Assembly (NCBI RefSeq): GCF_003208435.1
Contig: NZ_QKMF01000009.1
Location: 113,783 to 177,782, forward strand
Source of the DNA: Pelagimonas varians
GTDB taxonomy: Bacteria; Pseudomonadota; Alphaproteobacteria; Rhodobacterales; Rhodobacteraceae
DNA length: 64,000 bases
Direction: 5' to 3'
Positions 34,870 through 42,941 of this stretch are shown here, piece by piece. A model generated the notes under the pieces. The model was not told the origin of the DNA. It did not search any database and saw nothing but the letters and a program-made list of their open reading frames with translations. A program made the translations under genes and the position numbers. Numbering within the stretch: position 1 is the first letter of the stretch; every line of letters starts with the position of its first letter.

Positions 34870-36153
34870 CTAGGTGGGCGGTGCGTATTCACGCAAGATA
34901 TGGCCGGCAAGATACAATGACCCGCAGATCAAAACCCGTGCTGACGGGTCTTTTTGCACAATGCGCGCCAAAGCTGCACTGACATCCGGCGCGACATCCG
35001 CCTCTAATCCAACGCTCTGCGCCATCTGGGCGGTTTTCTCCGCCGGTAAAGTATTCGCCTCTCCGGGAATGGAGACCGCCGTCAGGTACTGTGCACAACC
35101 GGCCAAAGGACGCATGAATCCCGTAGCGTCTTTGGTGTTAAGCATTCCGCAGATCAAATAGGTCGGGCGTTTTGGCAAACTCGCCAAATGTGTCGCCAGC
35201 GCTTCGCCCGCAGCGGGGTTGTGACCACCATCCAGCCACAGCTCAACATTGGGGGCGGCTTTGGCCAACGGCCCATCTTGCAAGCGTTGCATTCGGGCAG
35301 GCCAGAACGCTTTGGTCATTGCCCCCTCATAGGCTGCATCCCCCAACTTCAGATGCCGCAGAACCGCCAAGGCGGCCCCTGCATTCTGATATTGGTGAGC
35401 GCCCGGCAAACTGGGCAGTGGCAGATCAAGCAGCCCGGTTTCGTCTTGGTATATCAATCGCCCACGTTCTTCGCTGACGTGCCAGTGCTGGCCATAGGCG
35501 ATAAGCGGAGCCCCAAGCGCTTGGGCACGCGCCTCTATTACATCCATGGCTTCATCGGTCTGCGGGCCGACCACGCAGGGCACACCGCGCTTGATGATCC
35601 CGGCTTTTTCACCAGCAATTTTCGTCAACGTATTGCCCAGAAATTGTTCGTGATCGATCGAAATAGGGGTGATCACTGTCATCGCTGGCTTTTCCACCAC
35701 ATTGGTGGCATCCAAGCGCCCGCCAAGACCCGTTTCCAGCAAGGTGTAATCCGCCGGAGTGCGCGCCATCGCCAAAATACCAGCGCAGGTCGTGATCTCA
35801 AAATAGGTGATCGTCTCGCCGCCATTGCGGGCATAACATTCGTCCAGAATCGCTGTCAGCGCCTCTTCGGAAATCAAATCCCCCGCCAGTCGGATGCGTT
35901 CGTGGAAACGGGCCAAATGCGGCGAGGTATAGGCATGCACGCGGTTCCCCGCCGCCTCAAGTCCGGCGCGGATCATCGCTTGCGTAGAGCCTTTTCCATT
36001 TGTTCCCGCCAGATGGATCACGGGGGGCAGATCACGCTCGGGATGATCCAACGCATCCAGCAAGCGCCAGACCCGATCCAAGACCAGATCCATCACCTTT
36101 GGATGCAGCGCCATCATCCGATCAAGGATAACGTCCGACTTCGCTGCACTCAT
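34870..36153 (-). CDS. folC: bifunctional folylpolyglutamate synthase / dihydrofolate synthase
   Basis: 427-residue Mur-ligase-type enzyme adding glutamate to folates. The ATP P-loop LAGTNGKGSTQAM lies at 48-60; YTSPHLARFHERIRLAG, TYFEITTCAGILAM and LLETGLGGRLDATNVV are family motifs, and LDGGHNPAAGEALA near the C-terminus is diagnostic. Its ATG overlaps the accD stop by four bases, the usual accD-folC order. Confidence 0.96.
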   Translation of the reverse strand: MSAAKSDVILDRMMALHPKVMDLVLDRVWRLLDALDHPERDLPPVIHLAGTNGKGSTQAMIRAGLEAAGNRVHAYTSPHLARFHERIRLAGDLISEEALTAILDECYARNGGETITYFEITTCAGILAMARTPADYTLLETGLGGRLDATNVVEKPAMTVITPISIDHEQFLGNTLTKIAGEKAGIIKRGVPCVVGPQTDEAMDVIEARAQALGAPLIAYGQHWHVSEERGRLIYQDETGLLDLPLPSLPGAHQYQNAGAALAVLRHLKLGDAAYEGAMTKAFWPARMQRLQDGPLAKAAPNVELWLDGGHNPAAGEALATHLASLPKRPTYLICGMLNTKDATGFMRPLAGCAQYLTAVSIPGEANTLPAEKTAQMAQSVGLEADVAPDVSAALARIVQKDPSARVLICGSLYLAGHILREYAPPT

Positions 36154-37064
36154 TCTTTTGGCGCTTCAACTAGGTTATCAGGGCCGGGCGCTGGCAAATC
36201 ACCCCATGTGGGCGGAGTCTGCTTCATCAACATCCGGCAAATCACGATCAACTCGTCGCGCATTTCGCGGCGATCCGTTACGCGGTCAAGCATGCCATGC
36301 TCCAACAGGTATTCGGCGCGCTGAAACCCTTCGGGCAGTTTTTCCCCGATTGTTTGTTCGATAACGCGCGCACCTGCAAAGCCGATCAACGCATTGGGTT
36401 CGGAAATCTGCACATCGCCCAGCATCGCATAAGACGCAGTGACGCCGCCCGTCGTAGGATGCGTGAGCACCACGATATAGGGGAGCTTCTTTTCCTTCAG
36501 GATTTGCAGCGCAACAGTGGTGCGCGGCATCTGCATCAGACCCAAAATGCCTTCTTGCATACGGGCCCCGCCAGCAGCAGAGAACAAGACAAGCGGACGG
36601 CCAAGGCGCGCGGCTTCTTCGGCGGCGGCAACGATGGCGTTACCAACATACATGCCCATCGACCCGCCCATAAAGCTAAAGTCCTGCGCTGCGGCAACAA
36701 TCGGCGTCCGGCCAATTTCACCAGTGGCGACCAGCATCGCTTCTTTTTCGCCGGTCTTCTTTTGTGCCGCCTTCATCCGGTCAGGATATTTCTTTTGGTC
36801 GCGGAATTGCAGCGGGTCAGCAATCGGTGTTGCGACCTCGACTTCATTGAACACGCCGCCGTCAAACAGCGAAAAGAACCGATCACGCGGCGTGATGTGC
36901 ATGTGATGGTTGCAATTTGAACATACGTTCAGGTTGTCGCTGATTTCGCGATGAAACAGCATGGTGCCGCATTCGCTACACTTCGACCATAGGTTCTCGG
37001 GAACCTCGCGGCGCGAAAAGATCGAATTGATGCGGGGACGGACGTAGTTCGAGATCCAGTTCAT
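36150..37064 (-). CDS. accD: acetyl-CoA carboxylase carboxyltransferase subunit beta
   Basis: 304 residues. The N-terminal four-Cys zinc ribbon is complete (Cys29, 32, 48, 51, in CSECGTMLF and CSNCNHHM). The crotonase-like carboxyltransferase core has SAAGGARMQEGILGLMQM and TGGVTASYAMLGDVQISEP. It forms malonyl-CoA for fatty acid synthesis together with AccA, AccB and AccC, which are not in this window. Co-transcribed with folC. Confidence 0.97.
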   Translation of the reverse strand: MNWISNYVRPRINSIFSRREVPENLWSKCSECGTMLFHREISDNLNVCSNCNHHMHITPRDRFFSLFDGGVFNEVEVATPIADPLQFRDQKKYPDRMKAAQKKTGEKEAMLVATGEIGRTPIVAAAQDFSFMGGSMGMYVGNAIVAAAEEAARLGRPLVLFSAAGGARMQEGILGLMQMPRTTVALQILKEKKLPYIVVLTHPTTGGVTASYAMLGDVQISEPNALIGFAGARVIEQTIGEKLPEGFQRAEYLLEHGMLDRVTDRREMRDELIVICRMLMKQTPPTWGDLPAPGPDNLVEAPKE

Positions 37065-37125
37065 AGGGCACCCTGCGCTTTACTTTGATTTGGGTTGACT
37101 TAAGCCTGACCGGACAGAAATGCAA

Positions 37126-38025
37126 TCACACGCGCAAAGCAAGCCGTGCCGAAAGCCAATATATCAAGATGATGAGAAATTCTGAGGGCATTTGCGCCCT
37201 CAGCGCCACCTCATCCCCCGGACCGTAGGGCAAATGCCACAGCGACAGGCCCGACAATTCACCCTGAATAGACAACAAGCCCAGCGCCACAAAGTTATTG
37301 ACCAAATGCATCGCCAAAGCCGGACCAAGTGTGCCGGTTCGGGCAGTCAAATCGGCAGCTGCCAACCCAAATGCAAAAGCCCAACCGACCGCCAGCCACG
37401 CGTTCCCGCCCAAGGCTTCGGGGTGGTAGTGCAGCAACGCAAAGATCGCTGAGGGCACGACAAGCCAAACAAGGGGCGATTGAAACCGCGCCGCCAATTG
37501 TGACTGGAAGTAGCCGCGAAACACCAGTTCTTCGGCAGCGACCTGGATCAAAAGCCCCAGCAGAGTCAGCGGCAAGAACATCAACCACGTCCCAAGCGGC
37601 ATCCCGGCGACGACCCCTTGCCGGTCAATCAGCAAAGTGACCACGACAAACAGCGCCATGAGCCCCGCGATGGCCCGCGTCACACACCGAAACTGCTCCA
37701 ACATCGGACCCAACGGCCCAAACAGCCCAAAAAACGAGCGTTTGTGAACGAGTTCGACCGCGACCAAAACGCCCGCAGCCATGCCCCCCATCAAGATCAA
37801 AATGGCGAGTGTGCCAAATGCCGTTTCGCCACGTTCAATCGCTGCAACAAATGCCAAATAACCATCGGCAGTCATCACGGCTTGGGCCAATGCAAAAACG
37901 CCTTGCACCAAAAGAATGTATACAAACGCCACCGATATAAGCCCAAAACACAGCCGTCCCAAGCCTGCCGTCGGGCGGGCTTGGGTCACAAGGCGTTCAA
38001 AGGCGGCATATCTGGGTGGGAACAT
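37126..38025 (-). CDS. CPBP family intramembrane metalloprotease
   Basis: 299 residues with about eight helices. The family's metal-binding motifs are visible: EELVFRGYFQ (EExxxR), FALLHYH and HLVNNF. The CPBP (Abi/CAAX-like) family cleaves membrane or lipoprotein-linked substrates; targets unknown. I start at 38025 (MFPPRYAAFE); a frame back to 38238 adds an implausible Cys-rich stretch overlapping the divergent AEC gene's leader. It precedes accD by 61 bases on the same strand. Confidence 0.9.
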   Translation of the reverse strand: MFPPRYAAFERLVTQARPTAGLGRLCFGLISVAFVYILLVQGVFALAQAVMTADGYLAFVAAIERGETAFGTLAILILMGGMAAGVLVAVELVHKRSFFGLFGPLGPMLEQFRCVTRAIAGLMALFVVVTLLIDRQGVVAGMPLGTWLMFLPLTLLGLLIQVAAEELVFRGYFQSQLAARFQSPLVWLVVPSAIFALLHYHPEALGGNAWLAVGWAFAFGLAAADLTARTGTLGPALAMHLVNNFVALGLLSIQGELSGLSLWHLPYGPGDEVALRAQMPSEFLIILIYWLSARLALRV

Positions 38026-38136
38026 AGGACAACGGACCTTTTGCAAGCACCCGTATGATCCCAGAAGGTTGGTGACTGTCAACAGCTTGCGGGGCAAGTG
38101 ATTGACGCCGCGCGCAGGAGTGCTACCAAACTCACT

Positions 38137-39063
38137 ATGATCGAGGTTTTGTTGAAAACGCTGCCGTTCTTTGGCTTGATCGGGTTGGGCTATGGCGCAG
38201 CCCGTACCAAATTCTTTGACGAAGTCGCAACCGCACATCTGACTAAATTTGTATTCTACTTTGCGCTCTCGGCGATGCTGTTTCGCTTTTCAGCCAACCT
38301 TAGCTTGTCTGAAATTTTCGAGCCCCGCCTCGCTGCCGCCTACTTGTGGGGCACTGGCTTCGTTTACGGCGTGGTTATGCTGGTGGCCTTCTGGCGCGGG
38401 TTAGACACCCCCACAGCGGCAATTGAGGCGCAGGTCGGGGCTATCGGCAACACCGGATTTTTGGGCGTCCCGATGCTGGCAGTGCTTTTGGGACAAGAAG
38501 CCATTGGCCCGATCATCTTGATTTTGTCGATTGATCTGATCGTGTTTTCATCACTGCTGGTGATTTTGGTCACAGGATCACGCGAAGGGCGGTCAAAACT
38601 TGCCGTTCTTCAAACCGTTGGCTTGGGTCTTTTGAAAAACCCGATGATCGTTTCAATATCTCTGGGGCTATGTGTTTCCGCCTCGGGCCTGCAAATGCCT
38701 GAAGTGGTGAACTCGTTTTTGACCACGCTGGGCAATGCCGCCACCCCGGGCGCGCTGTTTGCAATCGGCGCATCCCTTGCTACAAAATCCGCAGAGCGGC
38801 TACAGATCGCGGTCTGGCTGAGCTTTGCCAAACTGATCTTGCACCCGTTCTTTGTAGCCTGTGCGGCCTTCATCTTCTTCAGGGTCGATGCCTACCCTGC
38901 GTCCGTGGCAATTTCAGCCGCGGCCCTTCCGGTGGCTGGCAATGTATTCATCCTTGCACAGCATTACGGCGTCGCGCCCCAGAGGGTTTCAGCAGCGATT
39001 TTGGTATCGACTGCGATCAGCATTTTAACGGTCAGTATGATCATCTCTGCCGTGACGGTCTAA
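38137..39063 (+). CDS. AEC family transporter (auxin efflux carrier-like)
   Basis: 308 residues with about ten helices: MIEVLLKTLPFFGLIGLGYGAA at the start and LVSTAISILTVSMIISAVTV at the end. GNTGFLGVPMLAVLLG in the middle matches the conserved Asn/Gly/Pro discontinuous-helix motif of the AEC/BASS fold. Bacterial relatives carry malonate or malate, but the substrate here is unknown. AGGAG is 17 bases before the ATG at 38137, long for a ribosome site; an in-frame GTG at 38098 is the alternative. Confidence 0.88.
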   Translation: MIEVLLKTLPFFGLIGLGYGAARTKFFDEVATAHLTKFVFYFALSAMLFRFSANLSLSEIFEPRLAAAYLWGTGFVYGVVMLVAFWRGLDTPTAAIEAQVGAIGNTGFLGVPMLAVLLGQEAIGPIILILSIDLIVFSSLLVILVTGSREGRSKLAVLQTVGLGLLKNPMIVSISLGLCVSASGLQMPEVVNSFLTTLGNAATPGALFAIGASLATKSAERLQIAVWLSFAKLILHPFFVACAAFIFFRVDAYPASVAISAAALPVAGNVFILAQHYGVAPQRVSAAILVSTAISILTVSMIISAVTV

Positions 39064-39070
39064 AGCCACC

Positions 39071-39559
39071 TTACAGTTTGCGGTACATCACCAAAGCATC
39101 GACATAGCCCTGAACCGGATGAAGAAACGCTTCGGGTAGGCGGCCAATGACGTCGAAACCGGCCCGCGTCCAGATGTCGATGGCACGGGTGTTGGTTGCA
39201 ATGACCGAATTGTACTGCATGGCGCGAAAGCCCAGCGACTTTGCCGTCTCAAGGCTATGCGCAAGCATCAGGCGGGCAAGCCCTTTGCCGCGCGCCTGAT
39301 CACCCGTGATATAGCCGCAATTGCAGACATGGCTACCGCCGCCTTTGAAATTGCGCACCACATAGTAAGTGCCCAAAAGCTGGCCATCATCTTCGGCGAC
39401 AAACACCCGCTTTTCTCCGCCCGTCCAATACGCAAGCGCCTGTGCGTCTGTCATATCTGCGTCTACGGCATAGGTATCGCCGGCGCGAAACACAGGAGAA
39501 ATCAGTGCGGCAACAGAAGCCGCATCATTGGTGTGGTAGTCTCTCATGTTTATGGTCAT
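39071..39559 (-). CDS. GNAT family N-acetyltransferase
   Basis: 162 residues. The acetyl-CoA motif A is seen as GYITGDQARGKGLARLMLAHSLETAK (pyrophosphate loop RGKGLA), with YYVVRN before it and IWTRAGFDVIGRLPEAF after it. Substrate unknown. Start may be ATG 39559 or 39547. Convergent with the AEC gene, seven bases between stops. Confidence 0.9.
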   Translation of the reverse strand: MTINMRDYHTNDAASVAALISPVFRAGDTYAVDADMTDAQALAYWTGGEKRVFVAEDDGQLLGTYYVVRNFKGGGSHVCNCGYITGDQARGKGLARLMLAHSLETAKSLGFRAMQYNSVIATNTRAIDIWTRAGFDVIGRLPEAFLHPVQGYVDALVMYRKL

Positions 39560-39570
39560 GTCATTGGTCC

Positions 39571-39606
39571 AAAAAGATAATGCGGCCCTCGAATATCGGG
39601 GGCCGC
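39571..39606 (-). terminator. terminator of the formaldehyde dehydrogenase gene
   Basis: GCGGCCC (39582-39588) / GGGCCGC (39600-39606), followed on the minus strand by ATTATCTTTTT. A weak outer AGATA/TATCT pair extends the stem. Confidence 0.65.
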
Positions 39607-39636
39607 GCTATCTATGTCATATTCGAAATGTGGATC

Positions 39637-40749
39637 TCAATAGACAACCACACTGCGGATGCTTTCGCCCGCGTGCATCAGATCAAACCCCTTGTTGATG
39701 TCCTCAAGCTTTAGCGTGTGGGTGATCATCGGATCGATCTCGATCTTACCGTCCATGTACCAGTCAACAATTTTCGGAACGTCCGTGCGGCCACGTGCGC
39801 CGCCAAAGGCCGTGCCCTTCCAAACGCGGCCGGTGACCAGCTGGAACGGGCGGGTGGAAATTTCAGCCCCCGCAGGTGCCACACCGATGATGATGCTTTC
39901 GCCCCACCCTTTATGCGCGGCCTCCAGGGCTGTGCGCATTACGCCAACATTGCCCGTGGCATCAAAGGTATAATCTGCCCCACCTTTGGTCAGCTCGACC
40001 AGATGGGCGACCAGATCACCTTCGACCTTGGACGGGTTCACAAAATCAGTCATGCCAAAATGTGTGGCCATCTCGATCTTGTCTTCGTTCAGGTCAACGC
40101 CAACAATCTGATCCGCACCAGCCATGCGCAGGCCTTGCAACACATTCAACCCAATGCCGCCCAGCCCAAAGACAATGGCACGGCAACCGATTTCAGCTTT
40201 GGCGGTGTTGATAACCGCGCCAATGCCGGTGGTGACGCCGCATCCGATGTAGCACACCTTATCAAACGGCGCGTCCGGGTTGATTTTGGCAAGCGCGATT
40301 TCCGGCACAACCGTGTGATTGGCAAAGGTGGAACAGCCCATGTAGTGTAAAATCGGCGTTCCATCCAGCATGGAAAACCGCGTGGTTCCATCCGGCATCA
40401 GACCTTGGCCCTGCGTGGAGCGGATCGCCTGACACAGGTTGGTTTTACCCGACAAGCAGTATTCGCATTCGCGGCATTCCGGCGTGTAGAGCGGGATCAC
40501 GTGATCGCCCGGTTTGAGCGATGTCACACCTTCTCCGCATTCAAGCACGACACCGGCACCCTCATGGCCCAAAATGGCCGGGAACAGACCTTCGGGGTCT
40601 GCGCCCGAAAGGGTGAATTCATCGGTATGGCAAATGCCTGTCGCCTTAATCTCCACCAGAACTTCGCCTGCCTTGGGGCCTTCGAGGTTCACTTCCATCA
40701 CTTCGAGGGGTTTGCCCGCCTCTAGCGCAACCGCTGCACGTGTTCGCAT
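39637..40749 (-). CDS. S-(hydroxymethyl)glutathione dehydrogenase / class III alcohol dehydrogenase
   Basis: 370-residue zinc alcohol dehydrogenase that oxidises S-hydroxymethylglutathione (formaldehyde plus glutathione) and can reduce S-nitrosoglutathione. Catalytic zinc ligands Cys40 and His62 and structural zinc ligands Cys92, 95, 98 and 106 are all present; [20 protein letters not shown] is the NAD-binding loop. ATG at 40749 follows GGAGAC. It diverges from a TetR-SDR operon across a perfect 20-bp palindrome, likely the operator for both directions. The second pathway enzyme, fghA, is 13 kb away. Confidence 0.96.
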   Translation of the reverse strand: MRTRAAVALEAGKPLEVMEVNLEGPKAGEVLVEIKATGICHTDEFTLSGADPEGLFPAILGHEGAGVVLECGEGVTSLKPGDHVIPLYTPECRECEYCLSGKTNLCQAIRSTQGQGLMPDGTTRFSMLDGTPILHYMGCSTFANHTVVPEIALAKINPDAPFDKVCYIGCGVTTGIGAVINTAKAEIGCRAIVFGLGGIGLNVLQGLRMAGADQIVGVDLNEDKIEMATHFGMTDFVNPSKVEGDLVAHLVELTKGGADYTFDATGNVGVMRTALEAAHKGWGESIIIGVAPAGAEISTRPFQLVTGRVWKGTAFGGARGRTDVPKIVDWYMDGKIEIDPMITHTLKLEDINKGFDLMHAGESIRSVVVY

Positions 40750-40853
40750 TTCTTGTCTCCTGTCGGAATTCGTTGCCGCGACACTGCGCGTTTCGCCGGT
40801 TTCGTGCAAGATTGAAACACGACGTCATCTGTTGCACTTCCGTCAATGGTTGC

Positions 40854-40873
40854 AGTAATGAATATTCATTACT
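40854..40873. promoter_or_regulatory. 20-bp perfect palindrome, TetR-type operator
   Basis: AGTAATGAATATTCATTACT is a perfect inverted repeat between the divergent formaldehyde dehydrogenase (start 40749) and TetR (start 40896) genes. It is close enough to the tetR start to block transcription if bound. Confidence 0.7.
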
Positions 40874-40895
40874 TATTCTAGTTTGGTTTCGATCT

Positions 40896-41483
40896 ATGCC
40901 CAAAGACCTGTCTGCCACATCGCTCCGCATCCATAATGCCATAGTCGCCGAGACCGCCGAAAAAGGCATCGGGGCAGTGGCAATGCTGCCAATCGCCAAG
41001 CGGGCGAAAGTATCGGCGGGCACGCTCTACAATCGTTATGCGAGCAAAGAGGACATGCTGCAGCAAACCTATTTGCAGATCAAACATCGCTATCATGCCC
41101 AGTTGATGCAGGTCGGTAGTGGCCCTTCGAATCAGGTGATCCGGCGGTTGTGGATCAACTTCTTTGCCTTCATCCAGGACCGCCCTCAGGAATTGCTGTT
41201 CCTTGAATACGCTGGCGCTGCGCAATTGTTGACAGATGCCCAGCGCGCTGAAATCGCCCCGATGCAGGCTGAGGTCAGCGGTTTGGTGCAAACCGCACTG
41301 GACGACGGCACAATGCGGCCTATCCCCTTGTCCGTGGCCATTGATCTACTGATGGGCGCGGCCTTGACCCTTGCCCGCAGGCATGCCTTGGCTGGAAACA
41401 CCGCCCCGATCTCAGAAATCGACACAACATTTGAAACTCTCTGGTCGGTGCTGCGCGCCGAACCTCAGGCCCCAAAGGATTAA
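40896..41483 (+). CDS. TetR family transcriptional regulator
   Basis: 195 residues. HTH domain SLRIHNAIVAETAEKGIGAVAMLPIAKRAKVSAGTLYNRY is of TetR type with an unusually short first helix. The start at 40896 (MPKDLSATS) is downstream of the palindrome; the open frame reaches 40740 but that would cross the promoter of the divergent gene. It is followed after two bases by an SDR gene. Likely represses itself and its neighbours. Confidence 0.9.
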   Translation: MPKDLSATSLRIHNAIVAETAEKGIGAVAMLPIAKRAKVSAGTLYNRYASKEDMLQQTYLQIKHRYHAQLMQVGSGPSNQVIRRLWINFFAFIQDRPQELLFLEYAGAAQLLTDAQRAEIAPMQAEVSGLVQTALDDGTMRPIPLSVAIDLLMGAALTLARRHALAGNTAPISEIDTTFETLWSVLRAEPQAPKD

Positions 41484-41485
41484 AC

Positions 41486-42343
41486 ATGACCAAAGTAATC
41501 TTGATCACCGGTTGCTCTAGCGGGTTGGGGGTATCCATTGCCGTGCAAGCTGCACAGGCGGGCCACACAGTCTATGCCACCATGCGCAATCTTTCAAAAC
41601 GCGGCGCGCTGGATACTGCAGCATCAGAGGCGGGCGTTTCGCTGAATGTGCTGGCCTTGGATGTTCAAGACAGCGCAACAATTGTCTCGGCAGTGGGTGC
41701 AATCATCGCCAAGGAGGGCCGTATTGATACGCTGATCAACAACGCCGGGGCGGGCTATGTCCGGTCCACCGAACAGGCGCTTGAGGAAGACATTTCTTGG
41801 GTCATGGACGTGAATTTCATGGGTGTTGTCCGCTGCACCAAGGCGGTCATGCCATACATGCGCAAGGCGCGCGCTGGTCATGTGATCACCATCGGGTCAG
41901 TCGGCGGATTGGTCGGCCAGCCGTTCAATGAAATCTATTGCGGCGCAAAATTTGGCGTCGAAGGCTATATGGAGGCGATGGCCAGCTACATCACCCCCAG
42001 TTTCGGCATCCATTTCACCACGGTTGAACCCGGCGGCATCGTGTCGGAATTCGCCAATTCCGCCCTGAAGCAAATCGAAGCGTCCGGCGGCATGTTGGAT
42101 GACGAATACACTCCGATTTTGCAGGCCTATATCGGCGGGGCCACCTCGCGCCAATCCGGCGACGTCTACCAAACCGCGGACGAGGTCGCATCGGTTGTGA
42201 TGGACGTCCTTGGGGCCGAAAACCCGCCCGTGCGCTGCCGTACATCCAACTGGGGAGAAGATTTGTGCCAGCTGAAAACCGGCCTCGATCCCGATGGTAA
42301 AAAGCTGCAAGCAAAAATTGTGGAGCAATTTCTCGGGCAATAG
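41486..42343 (+). CDS. SDR family oxidoreductase
   Basis: 285 residues. NAD(P)-binding motif TGCSSGLG at 8-15, NNAGAG at 85-90, catalytic Ser138, Tyr151 and Lys155 (YCGAKFG). Its first-loop shape suggests NADP. Substrate unknown. It starts two bases after the tetR stop, so the pair is one operon likely opened by the TetR ligand, possibly the enzyme's own substrate. Confidence 0.92.
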   Translation: MTKVILITGCSSGLGVSIAVQAAQAGHTVYATMRNLSKRGALDTAASEAGVSLNVLALDVQDSATIVSAVGAIIAKEGRIDTLINNAGAGYVRSTEQALEEDISWVMDVNFMGVVRCTKAVMPYMRKARAGHVITIGSVGGLVGQPFNEIYCGAKFGVEGYMEAMASYITPSFGIHFTTVEPGGIVSEFANSALKQIEASGGMLDDEYTPILQAYIGGATSRQSGDVYQTADEVASVVMDVLGAENPPVRCRTSNWGEDLCQLKTGLDPDGKKLQAKIVEQFLGQ

Positions 42344-42378
42344 CTTTGGGCCCATTGCTCGGGCCCATAAACTGGACT

Positions 42379-42410
42379 TTTGGGGGCCTGCGCCCCCAAA
42401 CGTCATTTTT
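42379..42410. terminator. terminator between SDR and cytochrome genes
   Basis: TTGGGGGC-CTGC-GCCCCCAA (42380-42399) with TTTTT at 42406-42410 on the plus side; it overlaps the end of the convergent cytochrome gene. A GGGCCC pair at 42349-42366 can form an additional hairpin. Confidence 0.7.
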
Positions 42411-42840
42411 CGATCCGATAGATCTTGTGGCAAGCCGAACAAGATCCGCCAAGCGCCCCAATACCGGCCCGCAGACGATCCAGACTTTGCGTATCCAGCC
42501 CCGTCGCGGCCTTTTCCATATCGGAAGCCTTGGCTACAAAATCCGGCCAATCCAGCCAGATATCTGGCCTTGCTTCTGATTTCGGGTCGCTTGCTGGCGT
42601 TTCAAAAAGCGCAGGCATCTTTGCAGCGTGACTGGCCAATGCTGCGCTTGCACGATTAGCCTGCTGCGCATCAAAGGGCGTCTTGCCCTTGGCCATCTCG
42701 CCCAGCACCGCCATTGCCTCCTTGATCTCTGTCATAAGGTTCATGCGCGCCATAACTGCTTCATTTTTGACACCGCCATGCGCGAGGGCCGCGCCCCCGA
42801 GCCCGATGCAAAACACAGTCAATAATTTGGTAAATTTCAT
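42403..42840 (-). CDS. class II cytochrome c (c556/c' type)
   Basis: 145 residues. MKFTKLLTVFCIGLGGAALA is a signal peptide. The heme site CSACH (134-138) lies at the C-terminus, as in class II cytochromes c' and c556, with a preceding four-helix-bundle pattern (ARMNLMTEIKEAMAVLGEMA). It is a periplasmic electron carrier or NO-binding protein. It diverges from imuB. Confidence 0.9.
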   Translation of the reverse strand: MKFTKLLTVFCIGLGGAALAHGGVKNEAVMARMNLMTEIKEAMAVLGEMAKGKTPFDAQQANRASAALASHAAKMPALFETPASDPKSEARPDIWLDWPDFVAKASDMEKAATGLDTQSLDRLRAGIGALGGSCSACHKIYRIEK

Positions 42841-42911
42841 GTTCGCTCTCCTGTGCCCCCAACTTAGCGCACCTTAAACCCGGACTCGACTCGCAGATTG
42901 CTACCGGTGTA

Positions 42912-42926
42912 GAACAAATGCAGAAC
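42912..42926 (+). promoter_or_regulatory. LexA (SOS) box upstream of imuB
   Basis: GAAC-AAATGCA-GAAC, an exact match to the alphaproteobacterial SOS box GAAC-N7-GAAC. It lies 15 bases before the imuB ATG at 42942, and overlaps a longer but implausible start at 42918. Confidence 0.8.
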
Positions 42927-42941
42927 AAATGTGCGAATCTC

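Noticed and set aside
34696..34920. 74-codon plus-strand frame between folC and the rhodanese gene
   Set aside because: It covers the promoter of the rhodanese gene and has no ribosome site or known domain.
35188..36324. 378-codon plus-strand frame over folC
   Set aside because: Antisense of folC with its conserved motifs intact on the other strand.
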